Below, piece by piece: positions 10,476-22,800 of a stretch of 64,000 bases of DNA. The position numbers and the translations under genes are program-made. The first letter of the stretch is position 1, and each line of letters begins with the position of its first letter. A model generated the notes under the pieces. The model had not been told where the DNA came from and made no database searches. It saw only the letters and a list, made by a program, of their open reading frames with translations. This DNA comes from Prosopocoilus inquinatus (taxonomy: Eukaryota > Arthropoda > Insecta > Coleoptera > Lucanidae), in assembly GCA_036172665.1 (NCBI GenBank), contig CM069876.1:47151001-47215000 (forward strand), written 5' to 3'.

Positions 10476-10693
10476 GTGCTTTATTAATTAGTGTTTCCGC
10501 TCGAATTAAATTATTAATTGCATTATATTTTGCTACTGATTAGATTAAGTGTATGTTCATCGATTAAGTTATTAATTAAATTTATGATTAGAGCAGGCCG
10601 TGACTTGAAGTGCGCATTTGGTCTGTCGCTGTTTGACGCATATTGAGCTGTCAAGATTTGACAGTTCTTCCTTATAAGAGTACACAAAATAAA

Positions 10694-10875
10694 TCTCTAA
10701 TTTGAGGTTAGATTTAAACAAAACAACTCTCTAATTTGAGGTTAGACTTACAACTCTCTAATTTGAGGTTAAACTTGTGTCTGTTAGACAGAGTTTTAGA
10801 CATATAAGTCTAACCTCAAATTAGAGAGTTGTTTTCTTTAAGTCTAACCTCAAATTAGAGAGTTGTTTTGTTTAC
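10694..10875. repeat. Foldback of a TCTAACCTCAAATTAGAGAG motif
   Basis: Three plus-strand copies of tctctaatttgaggttag (10694-10772) face two inverted copies (10808-10865), giving a long imperfect hairpin. Confidence 0.75.
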
Positions 10876-11029
10876 TCAGGCATACCAACTGCGTAAAAGT
10901 AAAAACATCACGGCCAAGCAAGTAAGCCGGAGGTGGTTCGAATCTTTTCTTCGCTATGTTTTTGTTTTTAATTTAATTTAATTTAATTTGTTTTTTTTTT
11001 TCATTAAAGGACGATTTCTAACAAATGAC

Positions 11030-13240
11030 AAACGTTGTTTTATTTGAATTTTTCAAATTAAATAAAAAAAAGGCGGGGTAAAACAAAAATTAAATAAATG
11101 AAAACGGATTGCGATAAAAAGAGCGGGGGGACGAAGAAATCTGTAAAGTAAAAACCTGCAAGACTTTTTTTTTCGCAATTTACAAACGTTATTTTTATTT
11201 TATTTAAATTTTTCTGTGCTTTTTGAAAGAGAGTAAGAGAGAGAAGGGGAGAGGGGGAGAAAAATGAAAAAGGCGGTAAAAATTAAATAAGTGAACCGAA
11301 CCGTGACAAGGTGAGAAGAGGGACGAAGAAATCTGTACACTTTTTAAAGCCTTTGTTGGCTTGTATTTTTTTTTAAGCTGCCTTTTATTGTATTGGAATT
11401 TTTCTTCGTTTTCTTTTTATAGAAATAGAGAGGGAGAGAAAAAAAATGAAAAAGGTGGCGAAACAAAAATTAAGTAAGTGAAACGGTTTGCAATAAAGAG
11501 AGAAAAGAGACGAAGAAATCTGTACGCTTTTTAAAGCCTTTTTTGGCTTGTATTTTTCTTTTAAGCTGCAACATTGACCGACCTGTATATATCTTTAGTA
11601 CACTTTATTTACTTTTTATAAATGTTATTTTTATTTTATTTCAAATTTTCTTTGTTTTTTTTTTTGATAAAAATAGAGGAGAAAAAAATTGAAAAATGTG
11701 GCGAAACAAAAATTAATTAAACGAAACGGACTGCGATAAAGAGAGAAGAGGGACGAAGAAACCTGTACACTTTTTAAAGGTTTAAAGCTTCTGTTTTTTT
11801 TTTTTTTTTTGAGTTGCAACATCGACCGACCTGTATATTTTTTTTGGTACACTTTGTTTACAATTATTTATGAACGTTATTTTTAATTAACTTGAGTTTT
11901 TCTTTGTTTTGTGATACAAAGAAACAGAGAGACAGAGGGAGGAGGGGGGAGAAAAAATGAAAGAGGCGGTGAAACAAAAATTAAACAAATGAAAATATGT
12001 TGCGATAAAGAGAGCGAAAGGACGAAGAAACCCGTAAGACTTTTAACAATTTACAAATGTTATTTTTATTTCATTTGCAATTTTGTTTGTTTTTTGATAG
12101 AGAGAGGGGAGGAGAGAGAAAAGAAAATGAAAAAGGTGACAAAACAAAAATTAAATAAATAAAACGCGTTGCGATAAAGAGAGAAGAGGGACGAAGAAAT
12201 CTGTACATTTTTTAAAGCCTTTCTCAGCTTCTACTTTTTTTAAACGGTAACATCGACTGGTCTGCACGTTTCTTTGGTACACTTTATTTAAATTAAAACA
12301 AAAACGAAACTAGAGAAAAATTGACTGATAGAAAATTCAGAACAGAATTCGACGAGACAAAATTAAGACACGATTTCAAGTCATGTTCGGAATTGGGCTC
12401 TTCTCGTACCCCGCAAGTGTTCAATGTCTTGCTTTATGTCACGTGGTGGGTTTCTGTCAGCCCATGTCCTATGAGTCATTTCTGAATAACAAAACGCATT
12501 TTTTGGAGACGCATTCCGTTGCAAAAGTGTTTTGTTTTTAAACTCTAGGCAAACGTCTGATGATAGTGATCTAATTTCCTGTGATTTTTGATACGTTTGT
12601 AATTAATTTAAGTGTACAAAAATCTGAATTCTTGCAAAAATTTAATCGTTGAAAAGAAACGAGACAGATTGCGATGAAGAGAGGAGAGGGACGGAGAAAT
12701 CTGCACACTTTTTTAAAACCTTTGTCAGCTTCTGTTTTTTTTTTTTTTAAACTGCGGCAATTTTATTTTTCTTAATACACTAGATTTTAAAATAAAACAA
12801 AAACAAAACCAAAACAATTGACTGACAGAAAATTTAGAATAGTTCCCGAGGAGAAAATTAAATTTATTTGCGGTAGCAAGTAACAAAGTCACGTGACGTT
12901 CATGTCAGCCTATGTCCCATGAATCATTGCTGAATCTTAAAACGCATTTTCTTGCTGAAGCGTTGCGTCACACGGCGTGTTTTGTTTTTAAACTCGTCTG
13001 CGAATGTGTGATCTAATTTCCTGGATTTTTTAGTGAATAAGTTTTCGTTGTGTAACGTTGATGATTCACCTGTTCCATAACATATTTCAGTGTTGCGTCA
13101 CATCGCGTTTTAATTTCTAATTTGTGCTTAATTTAAGTGTAGAAAAATCTGAATTCTCGCATAATTTTGGCTATTAAAATTAAACGAGACGGGTTGCGGT
13201 AAAGAGAGAAGAGGGACGAAGAAACCTGTACACTTTTTAC
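11030..13240 (+). repeat. AT-rich tandem repeats (about 190-260 bp, later ~500 bp units)
   Basis: The anchor gagggacgaagaaatctgta recurs near 11131, 11321, 11509, 11752, 12020, 12189, 12689 and 13213. Each is usually followed by tttttaaagcctttg and, in several units, an acatcgaccgacctgtat block. From about 12290 a longer unit including tgactgacagaaaatt is repeated, with a further relative near 13740-13830. Poly-T runs and imperfect GA tracts are embedded. No coding signal is seen. Confidence 0.65.
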
Positions 13241-13490
13241 GGTGAGTACTCCCGCAGACGCACCGACGCCCTTTTTAGTTTTATTTATTTTTTAACATAA
13301 ATTATAAAGTGATCGTTTTTTTTTAACAAAATAGAAAAATTGTAAGCCACGCGTGAGTACTCCCGCCGACGCCCTTTTTAGTTTTATTCATTTTTTAACA
13401 TAAATTATAAGGATCGTTTTTTTTTTTAACAAAATAGAAAAATTGTAAGCCACGCGGGAATACTCCCGCAAACGCGCCGACGCCCTTTTT
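13236..13490 (+). repeat. Three copies of the satellite core also found at 15.2-17.6 kb
   Basis: Units with gtgagtactcccgc, gccgacgccctttttag and cataaattataa are spaced about 105 bp. They are diverged founders or offshoots of the large array downstream. Confidence 0.75.
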
Positions 13491-13929
13491 TTGGACTTTT
13501 TAAACAGTTTCACATATTTACAGTTAACATTTATGTCATACAACTTACTGTACGATGTTCTTGTTCTTATCCCCTCTTCTCTCTTTACCGCAGCCTGTTT
13601 CCTTTGTTTTTAATTCCCAAAATTATGCGAGAATTCAGATTTTTCTACACTTCAATTAACCACAAATTAGAAATTAAATCGCGATATGACTACAATAATT
13701 TTGAAACTTACTTCCCACGGTTTTTTTTCTACTACGCAGATCTGTACACTTCTCTGGTACACTATATTTAAATTAAAACAGAAACAAAACGACAAAAATT
13801 GACTGACAGAAAAATTTTCATTGGCGGTTCGTAGGCAAAGGGTTAATTTTTAATTTGGAAAGGAAGTCATCTAATTTAGAACTAATTAATTGGTCATTGC
13901 TCGGATTGTACAAAATGTTTTTGAACTCT

Positions 13930-14165
13930 TTAAATGCATCATTTATTTCCTTTACGGCGATTCGCAACCTCTTATACGGATATTAGTACCATCATCGGCG
14001 TAACATTCGAAGATGTGTTATTAACTGTTATTAATGCACGCGACAAACAGAAGTGGCCCCAAAGTGCTGCCTTGGGGCACTCCAAAATCAATACGTTCTG
14101 CAAATTCGGTTGCTCGCTCCGTCGAAAATCAATTTTTAAATCGAACTTGCTCAGGTCTCTCTCGT
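13930..14165 (-). mobile_element. Degenerate non-LTR reverse-transcriptase fragment
   Basis: The minus strand encodes ERIDFGVPQGSTLGPLLF at about 14045-14100 and, in a shifted frame, YADDGTNIR at about 13979-14000. These are the fingers/palm GVPQGS and catalytic YADD motifs of LINE reverse transcriptases, in the right order. An in-frame stop and a frame change lie between them, so the copy is dead. It is antisense to the array and ends about 50 bp before the E4 acceptor. Confidence 0.75.
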
Positions 14166-14212
14166 CAGTTCACGACGGACGGGAAACATTAAAGTCAAAT
14201 TTTATTTTTCAG

Positions 14213-15086
14213 ATTCTCCGAATTTCGTACGCCTGCAATTCCCGAACACGTCCGAGCCGTTCCCGACCTTGAATCTCCCGAATACGTGCTGTTAAATAAC
14301 GGCGCGAAGCGATACTTTTGCGACCTCTGCGATTACAAATGCGAACCGCTCGAAAGCATGAGACAGCACTTGAGGATCCACTCCGGCGAGAAGCCCTTTT
14401 CCTGCGCGATCTGCAATTACAAGTGCAGATTCCCCGCAAGTCTGAAACAGCACGTGCTGATGCACACCGACGACAAGCAGTTCGTCTGCGACCGCTGCGG
14501 TCACGCGTGCCGCGAGGCGGGTACCTTGAAGAAGCACATGCAGAAACACGCCGGCGAGAAGCTATTCGGCTGCGACCGGTGCGAGCTGAAGTTTCAGCAC
14601 TCCGGAAACTTGAGCAGGCACATCCGCGAGAAACACACCGGCGAGAAGCAGCCGTTCGTGTGCGAGCTTTGCGATTACAAAACTCGCCGCTTGGCAACTC
14701 TAAAGCGCCACATGTTCAAACACGAAGACGGTTACGAGAAGCCATTCAAGTGCGAGCTCTGTGATTACCGGTGCGTGCAAGCTGCGTGTTTGAAACGGCA
14801 CGTGCTGACGCACACCGGCGAAAAGAACTACAAGTGCCACCTTTGCAGTTACGAGTGCAATCGGGCGCCGAATTTGAGGTTGCACTTTTTGAAGCACACC
14901 GACGAGAAGCCATTCAACTGCGAACGTTGCGACTACAAAGGCAAAACGGCCAGGCATTTACAAATGCACATGCGAGTACATTCAGAGGAGATACCGTTTA
15001 AGTGTAAAGTTTGCAAGTACGCGACTAGGTTTTCAAGTAACTTACAGAAACACGTGTTAACACATAAGAAGCAGCTGCCCAAATGA
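14213..15086 (+). CDS. E4: C2H2 zinc-finger terminal exon, class A, 9 fingers
   Basis: The exon follows TTTATTTTTCAG (AG at 14211-14212) in the shared phase and runs 290 codons to TGA. The linker begins FSEFRTPAIPEH and ends NNGAKRYFC. Nine fingers have helix residues PESQ FASQ EGTK HGNR RATR QACR RPNL TRHM FSNK. Finger 4 ends H-x4-H, and the linkers before fingers 5 and 6 are lengthened (TGEKQPF and EDGYEKPF). The two conserved class A fingers are drifting here (TRHM, FSNK) and the tenth finger is absent; the protein ends KKQLPK. AATAAA lies at 15135-15140. The intron end (gggaaacattaaagtcaaat) resembles that of E8. Confidence 0.92.
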
Positions 15087-15177
15087 ATCGGTCAAGGTGT
15101 TATGAAGAACCATAAAACTACTCACAGAATACAGAATAAAAATTACATGTTATTAATAATATAATAAATTATAAAGT

Positions 15178-17580
15178 GGTCGGTTTTTAACAAATATGAA
15201 AAATTGTAAGCTGCGCGTGAGTACTCCCGCATACGCACCGACGCCCTTTTTAGTTTCATTTATTTTTTGACATAAATTATAAAGTGATCGTTTTTTTAAC
15301 AAAGAAGAAAAATTGTAAGCTACGCGTGAATACTCCCGCCGACGCCCTTTTTAGCTTTATTCATTTTTTTATCATAAATTATAAAGTGATCCTTTTTTTA
15401 ACAAAGAAAAAAAATTGTAAGCTACGCGTGAATACTCCCGCCGACGCCCTTTTTAGCTTTATTCATTTTTTTAACATAAATTATAAAGTGATCCTTTTTT
15501 TAACAAAGAAGAAAAATTGTAAGCTACGCGTGAATACTGCCGCCGACGCCCTTTTTAGCTTTATTCATTTTTTTAACATAAATTATAAAGTGATCCTTTT
15601 TTTAACAAAGAAGAAAAATTGTAAGCTACGCGTGAATACTCCCGCCGACGCCCTTTTTAGCTTTATTCATTTTTTTATCATAAATTATAAAGTGATCCTT
15701 TTTTTAACAAAGAAGAAAAATTGTAAGCTACGCGTGAATACTGCCGCCGACGCCCTTTTTAGCTTTATTCATTTTTTTAACATAAATTATAAAGTGATCC
15801 TTTTTTTTAACAAAGAAGAAAAATTGTAAGCTACGCGTGAATACTGCCGCCGACGCCCTTTTTAGCTTTATTCATTTTTTTAACATAAATTATAAAGTGA
15901 TCCTTTTTTTAACAAAGAAGAAAAATTGTAAGCTACGCGTGAATACTCCCGCCGACGCCCTTTTTAGCTTTATTCATTTTTTTAACATAAATTATAAAGT
16001 GATCCTTTTTTTAACAAAGAAGAAAAATTGTAAGCTACGCGTGAATACTCCCGCCGACGCCCTTTTTAGCTTTATTCATTTTTTTAACATAAATTATAAA
16101 GTGATCCTTTTTTTAACAAAGAAGAAAAATTGTAAGCTACGCGTGAATACTCCCGCCGACGCCCTTTTTAGCTTTATTCATTTTTTTATCATAAATTATA
16201 AAGTGATCCTTTTTTTAACAAAGAAGAAAAATTGTAAGCTACGCGTGAATACTGCCGCCGACGACCTTTTTAGCTTTATTCATTTTTTTAACATAAATTA
16301 TAAAGTGATCCTTTTTTTTAACAAAGAAGAAAAATTGTAAGCTACGCGTGAATACTGCCGCCGACGCCCTTTTTAGCTTTATTCATTTTTTTAACATAAA
16401 TTATAAAGTGATCCTTTTTTTAACAAAGAAGAAAAATTGTAAGCTACGCGTGAATACTCCCGCCGACGCCCTTTTTAGCTTTATTCATTTTTTTAACATA
16501 AATTATAAAGTGATCCTTTTTTAACAAAGAAGAAAAATTGTAAGCTACGCGTGAATACTCCCGCCGACGCCCTTTTTAGCTTTATTCATTTTTTAACATA
16601 AATTATAAAGTGATCCTTTTTTTAACAAAGAAGAAAAATTGTAAGCTACGCGTGAATACTCCCGCCGACGCCCTTTTTAGCTTTATTCATTTTTTTAACA
16701 TAAATTATAAAGTGATCCTTTTTTTAACAAAGAAGAAAAATTGTAAGCTACGCGTGAATACTCCCGCCGACGCCCTTTTTAGCTTTATTCATTTTTTTAA
16801 CATAAATTATAAAGTGATCCTTTTTTTAACAAAGAAGAAAAATTGTAAGCTACGCGTGAATACTCCCGCCGACGCCCTTTTTAGCTTTATTCATTTTTTA
16901 ACATAAATTATAAAGTGATCCTTTTTTTAACAAAGAAGAAAAATTGTAAGCTACGCGTGAATACTCCCGCCGACGCCCTTTTTAGCTTTATTCATTTTTT
17001 TAACATAAATTATAAAGTGATCCTTTTTTAACAAAGAAGAAAAATTGTAAGCTACGCGTGAATACTCCCGCCGACGCCCTTTTTAGCTTTATTCATTTTT
17101 TAACATAAATTATAAAGTGATCCTTTTTTTAACAAAGAAGAAAAATTGTAAGCTACGCGTGAATACTCCCGCCGACGCCCTTTTTAGCTTTATTCATTTT
17201 TTTAACATAAATTATAAAGTGATCCTTTTTTTAACAAAGAAGAAAAATTGTAAGCTACGCGTGAATACTCCCGCCGACGCCCTTTTTAGCTTTATTCATT
17301 TTTTTAACATAAATTATAAAGTGATCCTTTTTTTAACAAAGAAGAAAAATTGTAAGCTACGCGTGAATACTCCCGCCGACGCCCTTTTTAGCTTTATTCA
17401 TTTTTTAACATAAATTATAAAGTGATCCTTTTTTTAACAAAGAAGAAAAATTGTAAGCTACGCGTGAATACTCCCGCCGACGCCCTTTTTAGTTTTATTC
17501 ATTTTTAACATAAATTATAAAGTGATCGTTTTTTTAACAAAAAAGAGAAATTGTAAGCCACGCGTGAGTACTCCCGCTGA
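15178..17580 (+). repeat. 102-bp satellite array, about 23 copies
   Basis: The unit contains gatcctttttttaacaaag, aagaaaaattgtaagctacg, cgtgaatactcccgccgacg and ccctttttagctttattca. Most units are 102 bp (34 codons), so plus-strand frames stay open across several units. These are artefacts, because single-T indels break them and the implied peptide matches no family I know. Variant bases (cTCCcgcc against cTGCcgcc; tAACata against tATCata) and a near-exact 507-bp shift (16610 against 17117) show higher-order organisation. Edge units (15178-15290, 17480-17580) are the most diverged. Confidence 0.93.
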
Positions 17581-17757
17581 CGCTCTTTTTTGAACCTTTT
17601 AAACAGTTTCACATATTTACAGTTAACGTTTATGTCATACAACTTACTGTATGATGTTCTTGTTCTTATACTACAATAATTTTCAAACTTACTTCCGACG
17701 GTTTCTTTTTTTTTCATTAGTTTAGTGTAAGAAGTGTTGAAGTCCATTTTGTTTCAG

Positions 17758-18694
17758 ATGGCCTAAATCTCCAATTCTAAGCACAACCGAATACAACAGG
17801 AAAGGTGCCGAATACGTACTGAATTACAAGCTGTTAAGTAACGGCGTGCGGCTGTTCGTTTGCGATCTTTGCGATTACAAATGCGAACCGGTTAGCAGCA
17901 TAAAGCAGCACATGAAGACCCATTCCGACGAGAAACCGTTCGCCTGCGAGATCTGCGATCACCGATCTCGATTCGCCGGGAGCCTAAAACAGCACATGTT
18001 AACGCACACCGACGAGAAGCTTTTCGTCTGCGATCGTTGCGCTTACAAGTGCCGCACGGCGTCTAGCTTGAAACAGCACATGCGAAGACACGACACGGAC
18101 GCGAACCCGCTCAGCTGCGACCTGTGCGATCAGAAATTTAGATACGCCGAGAATTTGAAAAGGCACAAGCTAAAACACACCGGCGAGAAGCCTTTCACCT
18201 GTGAAACCTGCGATCGCAAGTTTCTACGCTTGGACTATCTGAAATGCCACATGCTGAGACACAACAGCGAGAAACCGATCAAGTGCGCCCTGTGTGATTT
18301 TAAGTGCGCGCAGCTTGCGTATTTGAAACGGCACATGTTAACTCATACCGGCGAGAAACGTTACAAATGCCACCTTTGCAGCTACGAATGCAGTAAATCG
18401 TTCAATATGACCTTGCACGTGTTAAAGCACAGCGACGAGAGGCCGTTTAAGTGCGACCGTTGTGAATACGCGAGCAAAACGCGGAGATACTTGAAACTGC
18501 ACATGCGCGTGCATTCGGACGAGAAACCGTTCAAGTGCGACCTCTGCAAATACGAGTCCAAGTTTCAAGGTAACTTACAGAAACACATGACGACTCACGA
18601 GAATCTACTCAAGTGTAATGTCTGCGAGTACACGTGTAAGTTGGCAAGGGATTTAAAAAGACATGTAACATCACATTCAAAGGATAATACGTAA
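17758..18694 (+). CDS. E5: C2H2 zinc-finger terminal exon, class A, 10 fingers
   Basis: The exon follows CCATTTTGTTTCAG (AG at 17756-17757), is in the shared phase, and runs 311 codons to TAA. The linker begins WPKSPILSTTEYN and ends SNGVRLFVC. Ten fingers have helix residues PSSQ FGSQ TSSQ YENR RDYC QAYR KFNL TRYL FGNK LRDR. Between fingers 3 and 4 the linker is DTDANP instead of TGEKP. Fingers 4 and 5 have Phe at the framework position (DQKF, DRKF). AATAAA lies at 18869-18874. First-finger and linker sequence is closest to E7 (CEP/CQP, SSIKQHM). Confidence 0.92.
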
Positions 18695-18970
18695 TGCACT
18701 TGTTTTTTTTTTTCTGACAACAAAAAAGGACAAGCTTTTGTTGAAAAGAATCTGAAAGCAATTGAACTAACAGATTTTGTTCGCTCTTAGAAATTAAGTC
18801 TGTCGTTTGTTGGCAATTCTGATAAAACATGCTTTACCCTATTTATGTACTGTATATTGAAAAACAAAAATAAATAAATGCCCTAATTTTGAATCCAATG
18901 AAAAAAAAGTTTCAACGAAAGCGAGAAAAAAAAATAAGGCGCCAAGCAGCGCTGTTAATTACAGGGTTAA
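18695..18970. other. 3' flank of E5
   Basis: AT-rich 3' flank with the poly(A) signal noted under E5. No other feature is seen. Confidence 0.5.
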
Positions 18971-19125
18971 AACATACCTGTTTAAATTAAACAGTTCGTT
19001 TAGATTACAACATACCTGTTTAAATTAAACAGTTCGTTTGGATTAAAACATACCTGTTTAAATTAAACAGTTCGTTTGGATTAAAACATACCTGTTTAAA
19101 TTAAACAGTTCGTTTGGATTAAAAT
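18971..19125 (+). repeat. 38-bp tandem repeat, 4 copies
   Basis: The units start at 18971, 19009, 19047 and 19085. Each includes the palindrome CTGTTTAAATTAAACAG followed by ttcgtttggatt. Confidence 0.95.
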
Positions 19126-19310
19126 GCGATTTAACGCCTTAGAGGACACGACGAGTCGATCAAATTCCCGATGAACTGTTTGTATTCAATTGTGAAACAC
19201 ATTCAGACAAGTATACAATAGTTATTTATTAGATAATTTTTTTAAATTACAAAAAAAAAGTAAAAAAATATTTTTTTTAAAGACTTTTATTACTGTTCGT
19301 TTGGTTTCAG

Positions 19311-20412
19311 ATGCTTTGGGATTTCTAAGTCTGCAATTCCAAACATAGGGAAAATTGAACATGCCTTATTGGCTTCTGATTTTAAATCTCCTGAAAACCT
19401 ACTGTCAAATGACAACGACTTGAAGCATGACTGCGAAAGCACAGCGCAGAAAGCTCAACGCAAGAAGATCCGTTCCAAACAGAAGCCGCTCAACTGTGAG
19501 ATTTGCGAGTACAAATGCCGATTGCCGGGAAAATTTGAGCGACACATGTTGAGACACACCGACGCGAAGCCCTTCACCTGCGAGACTTGCGATTACAAGA
19601 GCCGATTCTTCGGAAAATTAAAGCGGCACATGCTGAAACACACCGCGGCAAAGCCGGTCGTCTGCGAGCGTTGCGACTACAAATGCAGAGACCGCTCAAC
19701 TTTAAAACGGCACATGCTCCAACACACCGGCGAGACGCCTTACAGCTGCGCGATTTGCCCTTACAAGTGTCGCTCCGCCGGAAGTTTGAAGCAACACGCC
19801 GCGTCGAAGCACACCGGCGACAAGCCGTTTATTTGCGACCGCTGCGGTCAGAAATTCCCCAGGGAAGGTGCCTTGAAGCAGCACATGCGCACGCATTCCA
19901 GCGAGAAACCCTTCACTTGCGATCTATGCCCGCAAAAATTCAGAGATTCCGGAAAACTGAAACGGCACAAGCTGACACACTCGGGCGTGAGACAGTTCAG
20001 CTGTGACCACTGCGATTTTAAACTGCAACGCGCGTCGGATCTGAAACGCCACATGCTGACCCACAAAGGCGAGAAACCGTACGAGTGTGCGCTCTGCGAT
20101 TTTAAATGCGCGCACTCTACGTACTTGAAGCGGCACATGATGAGGCACACCGGCGAGAGAAAATTCAAGTGTAATATTTGCGGCCACGAATGCAATCAGG
20201 CTTCGAATTTGAGGTTGCACTTGTTGACGCACACCGACGAGAGGCCGTTTAAGTGCGGACGTTGCGAATACGCGAGCAAAACGGCGAGGTATTTGAAATT
20301 GCACATGCGAGTGCATTCGGATGAGAAGCCTTTTAAGTGTAAGCTTTGCAAGTACGAGTCTAAGTTTCAAGGTAATTTACAAAAACACGTGTCGACACAC
20401 GGGAAGTTGTAG
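19311..20412 (+). CDS. E6: C2H2 zinc-finger terminal exon, class A, 11 fingers
   Basis: The exon follows TTCGTTTGGTTTCAG (AG at 19309-19310) in the shared phase and runs 366 codons to TAG, the longest class A exon here. The leader is long (CFGISKSAIPNIGK … to KQKPLNC) and lacks the NGVKLF motif of its class. Eleven fingers have helix residues LGKR FGKR DSTR SGSQ RGAQ DGKR RSDR HTYR QSNL TRYL FGNK. Finger 4 ends H-x4-H (AASKH). It keeps the conserved last two class A fingers but has no extra terminal finger and ends GKL. AATAAA lies at 20427-20432. An internal methionine could start a shorter reading, but the open acceptor-phase leader argues for splicing. Confidence 0.92.
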
Positions 20413-20934
20413 AAAAGTAAAGAAATAATAAATTAGAGAATGTGAGAATATTTTCCGAGGTTTTAAAAATATATTTCTGTACGTGAACATTATTTTTTCA
20501 AAGGACGGAATTATACCGAGACATTAAAAATAATTTTGGTCGAGGGCGGTCATGAAAAGGAAAGCGACTGTCTATTAACAACAAGTGAAACCGAGGCTTT
20601 AAAATCCTTGACTACCCTTGACCAAAATAATTTTTGATGTCAAAGTATTTTTCATGTAAATGAAATTAAATTGTTGTATGTCAGGTTGCAGAAAAGCAAA
20701 ATGCATTTTCTGTGCAATTAAAGAAGAAACATCGAAAATCATCTTTTTGTGACTGTTTCTGCATGATTTCTGTAGAAGTTGTTAGTACGATTCCCCATGA
20801 CAATGAATTTTTTCGTATGTTTCTCTCGTGTCATTATCAAGGGCCAGTCATGCTGATCTCCTGTGTTCCGGATTGAAAATGATCACCGGGTAGAACGATC
20901 CTTCGTACGATTTTTGGTGGCGGTCGCGGAACGA

Positions 20935-22800
20935 CGTGTTTGCAGACCTATTTTTCGTAATTTTTTTCGACCCTTAAACGTCATCCTAGCGCCAAAATAA
21001 TTTTCACGTAGGCGGTGCGCAAAAGTACGAGGAACGCGACGCCGCTGGTTGTTTCGCGCTCGGTCGCCCGAGAGAGCGGGCGCAGGGCCGGATTTCGAAA
21101 AATATCATTTTTTCCACATTAAAAAAAATCCAGGGGTCGCGTGTTTAGTCCAATCGAGACGAAATTTGGAGAGCGAACGCGGGGTGTTGGAGGGGGAGGG
21201 GGGGGCCTGCCGGAGGGCGAATCCGAGTTCGGTCACCGCCTGAAAGACACGATTTTCCAGCTTTTTAGAAAACGGTACAGGGTCTAGTCCTGCAGATTAA
21301 TTTTCCGGAATTTTTTTCGACCCTGAAACGTCGTCCTAGTGCCAAAATAATTTTCATGTAGGCGGTGCGCAAAAGTACGAGGAATGCGACGCCGCTGGTT
21401 GTTTCGCGCTCGGGCGCCCGAGAGAGAGAGCGCAGGGCCGGATTTCGAAAAATGTCACTTTTTCCACATTAAAAAAAATTTCAGGGGTCGCGTGTTTAGT
21501 CCAATCGAGACGAAATTTGGAGAGCAACTTGCAGGGGGGGGGGGGGGGGGGGTCTCGCCTGCCGGAGATCGAATCCGAGTTCGGTCACTGCCTAAAAAAC
21601 ACGAATTTCCAGCTTTCCAGAGTCTAGTCCTGCAGACTAAATTTCCGGAATTTTTTTCGACCCTTAAACGTCGTCTTAACGCCAAAATAATTTTTACAAG
21701 GGCGATGCCCAAAAGTACGAGGAATGCGACGTCGCCGGCCGTTTTGCATTTGGGTGGCCGAGAGAGCAGGCACAGGCCCGGATTCAGAAAAATGAACCTT
21801 TTTTCCACGTTAAAAAAAAATCTAGGGGGTAGACGTATCGAGATGAAATTTGGAGAAAGGGCGCGGGGCTTCTCGCCCGCCAGAGGTCGAATCCGAGTCC
21901 GGTCCTGCAAACAAATGGCCCACCTCTCAAAAGACGCGATTTTCGAGTTTTTTCGAAAACGATACTGCTTCTAGTTCTGTAGACCAATGCGACACCGCCG
22001 GCCCTTTCGAGTTTGGGCGGCCGAGGGAGCGGGCACAGGCCCGGATTCAAAAAAATGTCCTTTTTTCCACCTTAAAAAAAATCTAAGGGCTGTGTGTTTA
22101 GACGTATCGAGATGAAATTTGGAGAACGGGCGCGGGGCTTCTCGCCTGCTAGAGGTCGAATCCGAGTCCGGTCCTGGAAATGGCCCACCGCCCGAAGGAC
22201 GCGATTTTTCAGTTTTTGTCGAAAACGTTACTGGTTCTAGTTCTGAAGACCAATTTTTCGGAATTTTTTTCGACCCTTAAACGTTGCCCTAGCGCCGAAA
22301 TAATTTTTACAAGGGCGATGCGCAAAAGTACGAGGAATGCGACGCCGCCGGCCCTTTCGCGTTTGGGTGGCCGAGGGAGCGAGCACAGGCCCGGATTCCG
22401 AAAAATGTCCTTTTTTCCACGTTAAAAAAAAATCTAGGGGCTGCGTGTTTAGTCGTATCGAGATGAAATTTGGAGAAAGGGCGCGGGGCTTCTCGCCTAC
22501 CAGAGGTCGAATCCGAATCCGGTCCTGGAAATGGCCTACCGCCCGAAGGACGCGATTTTTCAATTTTTTTCGAAAACGTTACTGGTTCTAGTTCTGAAGA
22601 CCAATTTTTCGGAATTCTTTTCGACCCTTAAACGTCGCCCTAGCGCTGAAATAATTTTTACAAGGGCGATGCGAAAAACTACGGGGAACACTATGCCGTC
22701 GACCGTTTAGTTCTCCGAAGAGCGAGAGGGCAGGTGCAAGCCCGAATTCCGAAAACAGCCCTTTTCCCACATTAAGAAACGCCCGCGATTTTGGCAAATA
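20935..22800 (+). repeat. GC-rich ~350-bp tandem repeat, about 6 copies
   Basis: The anchor ttttcgacccttaaacgtcg recurs near 20965, 21317, 21656, 22268 and 22619. The region between 21656 and 22268 holds two shortened units. Other shared words are aagtacgaggaatgcgacgc, aaaatgtccttttttccac and cgagatgaaatttggag. A run of about 18-19 G at 21533-21551 interrupts one unit. Long open frames on both strands here come from high GC, differ from copy to copy, and have no family match. Not coding in my view. Confidence 0.8.

Noticed and set aside
13934..14272. 112-codon plus-strand frame before E4
   Set aside because: It is the antisense of the reverse-transcriptase relic and then reads through the E4 acceptor.
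15284..17413. Open frames of 98-181 codons with a 34-residue repeat peptide
   Set aside because: They exist only because the satellite unit is 102 bp. Single-base indels break them, and the peptide has no recognisable family or leader.
15178..17580. CRISPR-like array
   Set aside because: The repeats are contiguous without unique spacers and the sequence is clearly eukaryotic.
20900..22800. GC-rich open frames up to 196 codons on both strands
   Set aside because: They lie on a tandem repeat, differ in every unit, and overlap antisense frames equally well.
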